Origin: Cellvibrionaceae bacterium
Lineage (GTDB): Bacteria > Pseudomonadota > Gammaproteobacteria > Pseudomonadales > Cellvibrionaceae
DNA: 5,588 nt
Assembly (NCBI GenBank): GCA_027012915.1
Contig: JALUYN010000667.1
Location: forward strand, 1 to 5,588
Direction of reading: 5' to 3'
The notes under the pieces were generated by a model. That model was not told the origin of the DNA, made no database searches, and worked only from the letters and a program-made list of their open reading frames with translations. The position numbers were made by a program, and so were the translations under genes. Positions 1 through 5,588 of the stretch are shown here, piece after piece; position 1 is the stretch's first letter; every line of letters begins with the position of its first letter.

Positions 1-2093
1 GTTTCCTGCTGGAATCCCGAAAGATATTGCTCGATCACCTAGTTAAAATGCACGATCAGTACATGACGGAGCTGTGTCGGCAAACCAAAAACAGTCACGA
101 CAAGAAGCATAAGGAATTTCGTAAACGGCAAAAGAAAGCGATTGATGCCGTGCTCGATACCACAGATGTGCTGCTTGAGTGGCCCGAAGAGGAGCCTTTA
201 TACAAGCAGGATTTATGGCAGCGTATCGACCAGAAACACCTACTGGTTTCCATTGACGATTTGCGCATCTTCAAGCGCCTGGAAGAGCGTGGCTACTGCG
301 ATTTGCTATTGACCCGTTATCCCAGTCTACGAAAGTATTTTGCCGACTTTATCCGCTTACCATTTGAGGTCGCGAAAGGCTCCGGACATCTGATCAAAGC
401 AATCCAGATTGTCCAGCAACTGGATAATGGTGATCTCAAGAAGCTACCGGAAACGACACCGATAGCCTTCATTCCCCGCGAATTACGTCGCAGCCTCAAA
501 GATCAAGGTGGCAGCATCAATCGTAATGTGTGGGAAATGGGACTAGCGTTGGCGATGAAAGACGCATTGCGTTCCGGCGATCTCTATTTGCCGCAAAGCA
601 AGCAACATGTTTCGTTCTGGGATCTAACCTTGAACGAGCCTAACTGGGATGAAACAAGGCAAACCGTCTATACCGAACTGCAACAACCACCTCCGCACGA
701 AGTTCGTGCCGTCATTTCAGCACAGTTCCACGAATCTGTATCTGAAGCGAAAAAACGGTTTGGTCTGGATAATTTCGCCGAGATCAACAATGGTCGGTTG
801 AAACTCAAGCGCGATGACAAGCTGGATGTGCCGGATAAAGTCAGCCGACTGCAAAAAGTGATCGATGCGCACATGCCAACCATCCGCATCGAACAGCTCC
901 TCATGGAGGTGGATCAAATGACGCACTACAGTCGTCACTTTGTTCCCATTCAGCACCATCAATCACGCCCGAAAGCTTTTTATAAAAGCCTGATGGCCGC
1001 CATTATTTCACAGGCCACCAACCTGGGTGTGGTGTCGATGAGCGCCAGTGTAAAGGGAGTGACCGTCGATATGCTCAGGCACATCCTGCAATACTATATA
1101 CGTGAGGAAACCCTCATTGACGCCAGCGCCGAAATCGTGAATCAGCACCATGAACTGCCGCTCAGTGCCGTCCATGGTAGCGGTACGTTGTCCTCATCGG
1201 ATGCGCAACGATTTAAGATTCGGGCTGACAGCCTGCTGGCATCCTATTATCCCCGATACTATGGCTATTATGAGAAGGCGATAGGGATCTATACCCACGT
1301 GTCCGATCAATATTCCGTATTCAGCACCAAGATCATTTCCTGTAGTCCGCGTGAAGCGCTGTATGTACTGGATGGATTATTAGAAAACAACACCATCCTG
1401 AAAATACGGGAACATACCACCGATACCCACGGATATACGGAAATCGTTTTCGCGCTTTGCCATCTGCTCGGCTTCTACTTTATGCCGCGTATTCGGGATT
1501 TGAAGGATCAACAACTCTACCGTATCGACAAATCCGTCGATTACGGTGACCTCAACAATCTGCTCACCAAAACTGCTGATCTGGCCATCATTGAGGAACA
1601 ATGGGAGTACATGATGCGCGTGGCCATTTCCCTGAAGCAGAAAACGGCGCCAGCCCATGTAATCGTTCAGCGATTGACCAATAGCTCACCCTCGGATCGC
1701 CTCACTAAAGCCTTCACCAATCTCGGGCGGATCATCAAGACTGAATACATTCTGCGCTACCTGACGGATCAGGAATTGCGTCGAACCGTCCAGCGGCAAT
1801 TGAATAAAGGAGAATACAGACACAAGCTGCCGCGCTGGATCTTTTTTGCCGACCAGGGTGAGTTCACTACCGGTGATTATGAGGAAATCATGAATAAGGC
1901 CAGCAGTCTTAGTTTTGTGTCGAACGCCATTCTTTACTGGAACACGATCAAGATAAATGACATTGTGGAACAGCTCCGACAGCAGGGGGAGGACATTGAC
2001 GATGAAACCCTGTCCCATATCTCGCTATTGCCCTATAAACATGTGCTACCCAATGGCACCTACTTTATTGAGGATGAAGAGGAGAAGGGGTAA
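1..2093 (+). CDS. tnpA: Tn3-family transposase TnpA, 5' partial
   Basis: This is the DDE transposase that carries out replicative transposition of a Tn3-family element by binding the ends and joining the cleaved 3' ends to target DNA. The frame is open to the window edge (first full codon at 3), so the protein is cut off upstream. A TTG at 27 is an internal Leu codon, not the start. About 696 residues are present of the usual ~1000. The missing ~280-300 carry the N-terminal DNA-binding part. Numbering from the TTG at 27, the RNase H-like catalytic domain spans roughly residues 290-680. Its triad is D392 (SSSDAQRF, 1200-1202), D466 (EHTTDTHGYTE, 1422-1424) and E596 (QLNKGE, 1812-1814). The spacings of 74 and 130 match known family members such as Tn4430 TnpA. 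Other family signatures are SASVKGVTVDMLRHILQYY, YVLDGLLENNT, PRIRDLKDQQLYR, ELRRTVQRQLNKGE, SNAILYWNT and a C-terminal LLPYKHVLPNGTY. No frameshift or stop interrupts the visible part, so it looks functional. The stop is TAA at 2091-2093. Confidence 0.96.
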   Translation, partial: FLLESRKILLDHLVKMHDQYMTELCRQTKNSHDKKHKEFRKRQKKAIDAVLDTTDVLLEWPEEEPLYKQDLWQRIDQKHLLVSIDDLRIFKRLEERGYCDLLLTRYPSLRKYFADFIRLPFEVAKGSGHLIKAIQIVQQLDNGDLKKLPETTPIAFIPRELRRSLKDQGGSINRNVWEMGLALAMKDALRSGDLYLPQSKQHVSFWDLTLNEPNWDETRQTVYTELQQPPPHEVRAVISAQFHESVSEAKKRFGLDNFAEINNGRLKLKRDDKLDVPDKVSRLQKVIDAHMPTIRIEQLLMEVDQMTHYSRHFVPIQHHQSRPKAFYKSLMAAIISQATNLGVVSMSASVKGVTVDMLRHILQYYIREETLIDASAEIVNQHHELPLSAVHGSGTLSSSDAQRFKIRADSLLASYYPRYYGYYEKAIGIYTHVSDQYSVFSTKIISCSPREALYVLDGLLENNTILKIREHTTDTHGYTEIVFALCHLLGFYFMPRIRDLKDQQLYRIDKSVDYGDLNNLLTKTADLAIIEEQWEYMMRVAISLKQKTAPAHVIVQRLTNSSPSDRLTKAFTNLGRIIKTEYILRYLTDQELRRTVQRQLNKGEYRHKLPRWIFFADQGEFTTGDYEEIMNKASSLSFVSNAILYWNTIKINDIVEQLRQQGEDIDDETLSHISLLPYKHVLPNGTYFIEDEEEKG

Positions 2094-2101
2094 ATCAGCA
2101 G

Positions 2102-2147
2102 AAACCTACGGTTACGACGTGGTCGCGGGATTCAAAACCGTAGGTTT
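2102..2147 (+). terminator. 12-bp inverted repeat after tnpA, possible terminator
   Basis: AAACCTACGGTT at 2102-2113 is perfectly complementary to AACCGTAGGTTT at 2136-2147, with 22 bases between the arms. The loop holds a second small stem, CGAC (2115-2118) with GTCG (2122-2125). The right arm ends in TTTTCGTT, a poor U-tract. It starts 8 bases after the tnpA stop, so it may terminate tnpA transcription. The right arm lies inside the terminal repeat, so the left arm could instead be an inverted partial copy of the TnpA-binding sequence. The symmetry is certain, the function is not. Confidence 0.45.
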
Positions 2148-2163
2148 TCGTTCAAATGCCCCC
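2126..2163 (-). repeat. Right terminal inverted repeat of the Tn3-family element (approximate inner edge)
   Basis: Read inward on the minus strand, the end begins GGGGGCATTTGAACGAAAAC and continues CTACGGTTTTG. The G-run at the tip and the internal GAACGAAAAC block resemble Tn3-family ends, where TnpA binds. I drew 38 bp because that is the usual family length, but the canonical inner TAAG is absent, so the inner edge is uncertain. Longer repeats exist in some subgroups. Only a comparison with the left end, outside the window, can fix it. Confidence 0.7.
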
Positions 2164-2950
2164 GCTGGTCCAAATAGACAAGCTCGGGTCCCAAACCGGT
2201 CATAGTGCGCGCCGAGATCAAGCCCTGGCTCATCAGCTGGCTATCATAGAAGAACAACTGACCAAGGGTCGCGCTTCCGACCAGCAGGCCCATCACGTTA
2301 TGGACGCTTTTGAGAGCATCCATTCAGGATTGAGCTTTATACCGACAACTTCCGTCCCGGGCGCTGCAGATTCATTAGTTACGGGTTTGGCCGACTATCA
2401 ACTGAAATTTGAAGGACAACTCGAACAACCCATGTTATCCGAGCACGTCCTAGAGAACCCGCGAAGCCGGACTGCTGACGATTTGCGCGGCAACGAAAAT
2501 AGCCGTATGGCACAGGGAATCGAAGTATTTGAATTACAGCAAACGACTCAAATCAGCTCCAAAGCACAACTCGATACCATTGAACAAAACCAGAATATGG
2601 CGCTAAAGGCCTCCTACTTCGAAGCCCTACCCCATCTACAACACGCGGACTTTGAGCATCAGAATTTTCGCTACAACGAAATCGACAATCAATACAGCAT
2701 CACAACAAAACAATCGGTCGAGGACGGTGCATTTCGCGAGGCCTTGATTGAGCAAAATATAGACTTCAGACATTCCCAAACCGATTACAGCGAAGGCAAA
2801 ATCGAGAATCAATTGAATCGAAACAATCAGCAATCGCGCACCCTCGACCTACTGATACCCTTGCTGCAATTGGATAAATCACAGCAACAGAAATTTGGCC
2901 AGGCCATTGCTCAACAAATCATGGCTGGCTCTGCGTTCGCACTTTATTAA
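2156..2950 (+). CDS. Unrecognised Gln-rich protein, 5' end replaced by the transposon end
   Basis: I do not recognise this protein. The frame encodes 264 residues if begun at the ATG at 2156, but that ATG and the next codons lie within the transposon terminal repeat. The frame is closed upstream by TAG at 2141-2143, so the host gene has lost its real 5' end. A later in-frame ATG at 2300 (residue 49) has only a weak GCAGG 11 bases upstream. The product is very polar: about 33 Gln (12-13%), many Asn, Glu and Asp, and no Cys or Trp. No membrane segment or signal peptide is visible. IEQN occurs twice (residues 142-145 and 198-201), and the C-terminal ~35 residues form a more hydrophobic amphipathic stretch (LDLLIPLLQL, then a Gln run, ending SAFALY). 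It could be a structural, secreted or coiled-coil type protein, but nothing supports a specific role. It ends 13 bp from the 3' end of the convergent regulator gene. It is probably a disrupted remnant, and whether it is still expressed is unknown. Confidence 0.6.
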   Translation: MPPLVQIDKLGSQTGHSARRDQALAHQLAIIEEQLTKGRASDQQAHHVMDAFESIHSGLSFIPTTSVPGAADSLVTGLADYQLKFEGQLEQPMLSEHVLENPRSRTADDLRGNENSRMAQGIEVFELQQTTQISSKAQLDTIEQNQNMALKASYFEALPHLQHADFEHQNFRYNEIDNQYSITTKQSVEDGAFREALIEQNIDFRHSQTDYSEGKIENQLNRNNQQSRTLDLLIPLLQLDKSQQQKFGQAIAQQIMAGSAFALY

Positions 2951-2963
2951 TTGGAAATATTAT

Positions 2964-3638
2964 TCAGCGGTTTGCCTGACTTTCGATGTAATGAACCAAT
3001 TGTTCTTTGTCGACAACCTCTATCGATCCGTATTTTTGCCGAATCCAGCCGGCCCGTTGCCATTCTATGAGCGGCCGGTAGATGCTCTGTCGACTCACCG
3101 ACAGGGAAGCTGCCAGATCTTCCTGAGACAACTTGAGGGATGTGCCTCGGGACACGCGATCAAAGCGCAACAACTGCCGCGCCAACCTCACTTTAACAGG
3201 AAAGAACGCTGCTTCTTCAATGTACTCACCAGCTAGGCGCACTCTCGCGCATAACACACGAATAAAGTGTTTATAGAGCTCCGGGTTATCTTCCATCATG
3301 GAGAACAGCCTGTCTCGATCCACGCAGAACAATGTAACCGCGTCCTGCGCCATCACCGTTTGCGCACGGGGCACACCATCGAGTGCCGAAACTTCACCAA
3401 ACCAATGACCACGTAGTGCGATGCCGTAAAAATACTGTTTACCCTGTGGGCTCTCTGCAAGAATTTTTACCGAACCATCCAGAACGCCATACAACACATT
3501 GGCCTGATCTCCCGCGGCGTAGATCACTGCACCCTCTTCGTAGCGGCGTGTGAACGATATATCCATTAACTGCCGAGTGGCGTCATCCGGAAAATAGCGA
3601 AACAAGCCGCTGCTCTTAAGCTCGGAAAAATCGCTCAT
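2964..3638 (-). CDS. Crp/Fnr-family transcriptional regulator
   Basis: This cytoplasmic DNA-binding regulator has an N-terminal cyclic-nucleotide-binding-type beta-roll and a C-terminal Crp-type winged helix. I start it at the ATG at 3636-3638 (224 residues, MSDFSELKSS). A TTGGAGTG lies upstream, although its spacing of about 13 bases is long. A GTG at 3660-3662 would add eight residues but has no ribosome binding site. The beta-roll covers about residues 12-115. Its phosphate-binding cassette, GHWFGEVSALDGVPRAQTV (77-95), keeps the Glu (E82) and Arg (R91) used to bind cyclic nucleotide in Crp. A long dimerisation helix follows. The helix-turn-helix is near 171-200 (LSQEDLAASLSVSRQSIYRP). In the recognition helix, R183-Q184-R188 align with Crp R180-E181-R185, so Gln replaces the usual Glu. 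The only two Cys (105 and 130) are not an N-terminal cluster, so an Fnr-type Fe-S oxygen sensor is unlikely. The effector is unknown. It is divergent from the HMG-CoA reductase gene, which suggests control of that gene and of itself. Confidence 0.93.
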   Translation of the reverse strand: MSDFSELKSSGLFRYFPDDATRQLMDISFTRRYEEGAVIYAAGDQANVLYGVLDGSVKILAESPQGKQYFYGIALRGHWFGEVSALDGVPRAQTVMAQDAVTLFCVDRDRLFSMMEDNPELYKHFIRVLCARVRLAGEYIEEAAFFPVKVRLARQLLRFDRVSRGTSLKLSQEDLAASLSVSRQSIYRPLIEWQRAGWIRQKYGSIEVVDKEQLVHYIESQANR

Positions 3639-3664
3639 ATTGTTGTCTACACTCCAATACACAA

Positions 3665-3680
3665 TGTAACAAATTTAACA
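3665..3680. promoter_or_regulatory. Candidate Crp-type operator
   Basis: TGTAACAAATTTAACA reads as TGTAA-N6-TAACA, an 8/10 match to the Crp consensus TGTGA-N6-TCACA. Both mismatches fall at the fourth base of each half-site. If the reductase -10 is TACTAT at 3702-3707, transcription would start near 3714 and this site would be centred at about -41.5, the classical class II activator position. It also lies just upstream of the regulator's possible GTG codon, so it could serve autoregulation. Binding is inferred. Confidence 0.45.
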
Positions 3681-3705
3681 GTACCCCAGATTATGGAAGG
3701 GTACT
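3680..3705. repeat. 7-bp inverted repeat in the divergent promoter region
   Basis: AGTACCC (3680-3686) and GGGTACT (3699-3705) are perfect inverted arms around a 12-base spacer. The spacer contains the minus-strand -10 candidate, and the right arm overlaps the plus-strand -10 candidate. It could be a second operator or a chance hairpin. There is no T-run, so it is not a terminator. Confidence 0.4.
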
Positions 3706-3706
3706 A

Positions 3707-3720
3707 TTGATTTGAATCTT
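3707..3720. promoter_or_regulatory. Candidate Fnr-like box
   Basis: TTGATTTGAATCTT matches TTGAT-N4-ATCAA at 8 of 10 defined bases: the left half-site is perfect and the right is ATCTT. It lies 20 bases before the reductase start codon. It would overlap the inferred reductase start point and the minus-strand -35 region, so bound protein could repress the reductase gene or activate the regulator gene. AT-rich DNA yields such matches by chance fairly often. Confidence 0.3.
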
Positions 3721-3740
3721 AACTGTAACGGAAGCCTTTT

Positions 3741-4907
3741 ATGAGTCCTAAAATCCCGAGAGATAACGACAATAACTTCTCAGACGAGATCATTGCGCAA
3801 CGCCAGAACTTTATTCGAGAGACTACGGGCGTTGAACCACAGCACATCAGCCACTACAACTTTGATCCGACCATAACAGAAGGCAATATTGAGAACTTTG
3901 TGGGTGTGGCACAAGTGCCAATTGGACTTGCGGGGCCATTGTTAATTAATGGCGAACACGCCCAAGGAGAATTCTACATCCCCTTGGCTACAGCTGAAGG
4001 CACTCTCGTCGCGAGTTACAATCGCGGCATGCGCTTGCTGCGTGAAGCAGGTGGGGTTACGGTTTCAGTAGTTGACGATGTCATGCAACGTGCGCCGGTA
4101 TTCATCTTTGATAACGCTCGCGAAGCGCGTGATTTTGGCCTTTGGGTTAGTGAGAACTTTGACGAGATTGCCCAGGCCGCTGAATCAACGACTCGCTCTG
4201 GCAAGCTGCGCAATATAGAACAGTACCCAGCCGCGCGGATGCTGTATTTACGCTTTAACTTTTCCACTGGCGATGCTGCAGGTCAAAACATGGTCGGCAA
4301 GGCCACATTTTATGCATGCGAATGGATCAAGCAAAACTACCCCGGTTACAAAAACTATATCCTGTCTGGCAACATGGATACGGATAAAAAGCACTCGCAA
4401 ATCAATACTCTGCACTCGCGAGGCAAACGCGTCATCGCAGAAGCTAAGATCCCGGGTGATCTTCTAGAATCCATTATGGGCGTGCGCCCGGAAACCATGT
4501 TTCGCATGCGTCAGATTTCCATGACCGGCGGCATGATGGCCGGAACCAGCAATAACGGTGCGCACTCAGCCAACGGTATCACTGCCATGTTCATCGCAAC
4601 CGGTCAGGATGTTGCCAATGTTGCGGAATCGTCTGCGGCAATTTCGTTCGCCGATCTAGATGAAGAAGGTAACTACTACCTTTCAATAACCATTCCTTCA
4701 CTTATCTGCGCGACCTTCGGGGGCGGCACAGGCCTGGCCACACAAAACGAGTGTCTACGAATGCTGGGATGTGAAGGCGCTGGTAAAGCGAAGAAGCTGG
4801 CTGAAATCATTGGGGGCGTTGTACTTGCCGGTGAGCTGTCGCTAAGCAGTGCCGTTTTAGCTGGCGACTGGGTCAGCAGCCATGACAAGCATGGCCGCAA
4901 TCGCTGA
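3741..4907 (+). CDS. Hydroxymethylglutaryl-CoA reductase, soluble class I-like
   Basis: This cytoplasmic enzyme interconverts HMG-CoA and mevalonate plus CoA using NAD(P)H. It has 388 residues and no membrane anchor, the size of soluble prokaryotic enzymes. The start is ATG at 3741 with GGAAG six bases upstream, and the stop is TGA followed at once by an in-frame TAG. Motifs in order are ENFVGVAQVPIGLAGPL (51-67), ATAEGTLVASYNRG with catalytic E86, GDAAGQNMVGKATF with K187, SGNMDTDKKHSQ (209-220), GQD with D290, the dinucleotide-type ATFGGGTGLATQ (324-335), and SSHDKHGRN with catalytic H381. These correspond to human E559, K691, D767 and H866. The EGTLVAS and TDKK blocks are of the class I kind, not the Pseudomonas mevalonii class II kind. 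From memory it most resembles the enzymes of streptomycete mevalonate clusters. No other mevalonate gene, nor an HMG-CoA lyase, is adjacent, so biosynthetic versus catabolic direction and NADPH versus NADH preference cannot be settled here. Common symbols are mvaA or hmgA, but I leave it blank. Control by the divergent Crp/Fnr regulator is likely. Confidence 0.95.
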   Translation: MSPKIPRDNDNNFSDEIIAQRQNFIRETTGVEPQHISHYNFDPTITEGNIENFVGVAQVPIGLAGPLLINGEHAQGEFYIPLATAEGTLVASYNRGMRLLREAGGVTVSVVDDVMQRAPVFIFDNAREARDFGLWVSENFDEIAQAAESTTRSGKLRNIEQYPAARMLYLRFNFSTGDAAGQNMVGKATFYACEWIKQNYPGYKNYILSGNMDTDKKHSQINTLHSRGKRVIAEAKIPGDLLESIMGVRPETMFRMRQISMTGGMMAGTSNNGAHSANGITAMFIATGQDVANVAESSAAISFADLDEEGNYYLSITIPSLICATFGGGTGLATQNECLRMLGCEGAGKAKKLAEIIGGVVLAGELSLSSAVLAGDWVSSHDKHGRNR

Positions 4908-4922
4908 TAGATCAGTGTTACT

Positions 4923-4951
4923 GCAGGCTTCTGTCGGAGACTGAAGCCTGC
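4923..4951. terminator. Hairpin between convergent genes, probable bidirectional terminator
   Basis: GCAGGCTTC (4923-4931) pairs perfectly with GAAGCCTGC (4943-4951). After one T-T mismatch the stem continues as GTC/GAC around a GGA triloop. It is a strong, GC-rich stem 16 bases after the reductase stop and 31 bases beyond the epoxide hydrolase stop. Neither strand has a U-tract after it, so it is not a textbook intrinsic terminator. It may protect the 3' ends or separate the two converging transcripts. Confidence 0.6.
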
Positions 4952-4981
4952 CCGGGCGAACGATAGCTATTTGGAAATCAC

Positions 4982-5588
4982 TTACGCTGAATCTGAGCAC
5001 TTGAAATCATTTAGGAATTCCAACATCCGATCTGTTACTTTTTGCGGCGCTTCCTGTTGAATCCAGTGACCACAATTTGGAATCTCTACCTTTTGTACCC
5101 GAGGTACCCATTGGTCCATGCGCTCATTTTCCGCGCCAAATTTAGTCACGGGATCGTACTCGCCGGATAGAAACAACGCCGGGCACTCTATCTTCCGCTC
5201 CACTAAATCTTCAGTTTTGTTCCAGGTTTCATCGAAATTTCGATAGTAGTTTAGCGGGCCATGCAACCCATTGCGTTTAAAGTTTTCTACATATTTCTGG
5301 AAATGTGTTTCATCCAGCCATTCAGGCAGACGCTTGGGATCAGGCAGCGCCTCGAGGTAGCTGCTGTCGGCCGCCGAGCTGCTGGTATCGAACTGGCCAC
5401 CCGACTCACCGCTACTGTAGTAGAAAAAGCTGCGTAAAAACCCTTCGAGATTGGCTTCTAATTCGGCTTCAGCTACGCCAGGCGTCTGAAAATAATTGAT
5501 ATAAAAAAACTGCCTTTCAAATAACCGTTTAAACCCCTTGCTTGGAGATACAGGTGGGCGACCACCGTAGGGGATACTCATACCGACT
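4982..5588 (-). CDS. Alpha/beta-fold epoxide hydrolase, 5' partial
   Basis: This is the C-terminal ~201 residues of a soluble epoxide hydrolase, which opens epoxides to vicinal diols through an ester intermediate on an Asp nucleophile. The frame is open to the window edge. The ATG at 5579-5581 is most likely internal, because the preceding codons continue the usual strand (VGMSIPYGGRPP) that follows the nucleophile elbow. The missing N-terminal part would hold the HGxP oxyanion motif and the nucleophile. Counting from that ATG, lid Tyr Y30 (INYFQTPGVAEAELE) and Y113 (GPLNYYRNF) match human sEH Y383 and Y466. D143 (LSGEYDPVT) and H172 (NCGHWIQQEAP) match the charge-relay D496 and H524. So every catalytic residue that falls in the visible part is present. 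The stop is TAA (complement of 4982-4984). It converges on the HMG-CoA reductase gene and so is not in an operon with it. The physiological substrate is unknown. A dehalogenase-type relative is less likely given the two ring-opening Tyr residues. Confidence 0.92.
   Translation of the reverse strand, partial: VGMSIPYGGRPPVSPSKGFKRLFERQFFYINYFQTPGVAEAELEANLEGFLRSFFYYSSGESGGQFDTSSSAADSSYLEALPDPKRLPEWLDETHFQKYVENFKRNGLHGPLNYYRNFDETWNKTEDLVERKIECPALFLSGEYDPVTKFGAENERMDQWVPRVQKVEIPNCGHWIQQEAPQKVTDRMLEFLNDFKCSDSA

Larger units (their letters stand above)
1..2163 (+). mobile_element. Tn3-family transposon, right-hand end
   Basis: The segment holds the 3' two thirds of a Tn3-family transposase gene, a 32-bp gap, and a terminal inverted repeat ending in five C residues at 2159-2163 (GGGGG read inward). 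In this family tnpA commonly lies at one end with its stop codon close to the repeat, which fits the layout here. The left end, resolvase, res site and any cargo are upstream of the window, so the class (simple transposon, composite or IS-like) cannot be told. Tn3 elements usually make 5-bp target duplications. The host-side candidate is GCTGG at 2164-2168, but its partner copy is not visible. The right boundary rests on the G-run and the break in coding content. Confidence 0.85.
3639..3740. promoter_or_regulatory. Divergent promoter/operator region between the regulator and HMG-CoA reductase genes
   Basis: This 102-bp AT-rich gap must carry the promoters of both genes. On the plus strand TACTAT (3702-3707) is a 4/6 match to a -10 box with no good -35, as expected of an activator-dependent promoter. 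On the minus strand CATAAT (complement of 3690-3695) is a good -10 match, with a weak TTCAAA about 15 bases upstream. GGAAG at 3730-3734, six bases before the ATG at 3741, is the reductase ribosome binding site. TGTAAC occurs twice (3665-3670 and 3724-3729). The promoter calls are by eye. Confidence 0.5.

Noticed and set aside
27..29. TTG as the transposase start codon
   Set aside because: The eight upstream codons stay open and the TTG encodes a Leu within family-like sequence (LLDHLVKMHDQ). The protein is simply cut by the window edge.
2164..2168. GCTGG as a confirmed 5-bp target duplication
   Set aside because: The partner copy would lie beyond the left end, outside the window. It is also not AT-rich, as Tn3 targets often are.
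2132..2323. Minus-strand 63-codon frame overlapping the transposon end and the start of the host frame
   Set aside because: It lies antisense to a much longer open frame, spans the transposon junction, and has no convincing ribosome binding site.
2895..3236. Plus-strand 113-codon frame over the regulator gene
   Set aside because: It is antisense to a well-supported Crp/Fnr-family protein and resembles no known family.
3639..3662. GTG at 3660-3662 as the regulator start
   Set aside because: It has no ribosome binding site and would add eight residues (MYWSVDNN) not expected in the family. The ATG at 3636-3638 has an upstream GGAG.
5579..5581. ATG as the true start of the epoxide hydrolase
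   Set aside because: It would leave out the nucleophile and oxyanion motifs. The codons upstream remain in frame and fit the family.
1..5588. CRISPR array, tRNA, rRNA or riboswitch
   Set aside because: No regularly spaced direct repeats, cloverleaf or recognisable conserved RNA element were seen on either strand.

Overview
The window reads as bacterial chromosomal DNA of moderate GC content, most likely from a gammaproteobacterium. That assignment is an inference from the style of the genes and is not proven by any marker. Two blocks meet at about base 2163: the right end of a Tn3-family transposon, then the host sequence it inserted into.

Left block (1-2163): the C-terminal ~696 residues of a Tn3-family transposase with an intact DDE triad. 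A short tail follows with a perfect 12-bp inverted repeat, and then the GGGGG-type terminal inverted repeat that ends the element. The transposase N-terminus, resolvase, res site, any passenger genes and the left end all lie outside the window.

Right block (2164-5588): first comes an unrecognised Gln-rich open reading frame whose 5' part was cut off by the transposon. The ATG that now opens it lies inside the transposon's inverted repeat. It runs convergently, with only 13 bp between, against a Crp/Fnr-family regulator gene on the minus strand. That regulator is divergent from a gene for a soluble, class I-like HMG-CoA reductase with all four catalytic residues. The ~100-bp region between them carries three dyad symmetries about two helical turns apart, one of them a good Crp-type site. 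Downstream, and convergent with the reductase gene, is a minus-strand gene for an alpha/beta-fold epoxide hydrolase whose N-terminal part is beyond the window edge. A strong hairpin separates these two 3' ends.

Working picture: the regulator probably controls itself and the HMG-CoA reductase gene. The reductase makes mevalonate from HMG-CoA, or runs in reverse during mevalonate breakdown. No other mevalonate-pathway gene is visible. I see no CRISPR array, RNA gene or defence system. The most unusual points are the regulator/operator arrangement, the class I-like reductase outside a visible pathway cluster, and the transposon-host fusion ORF.
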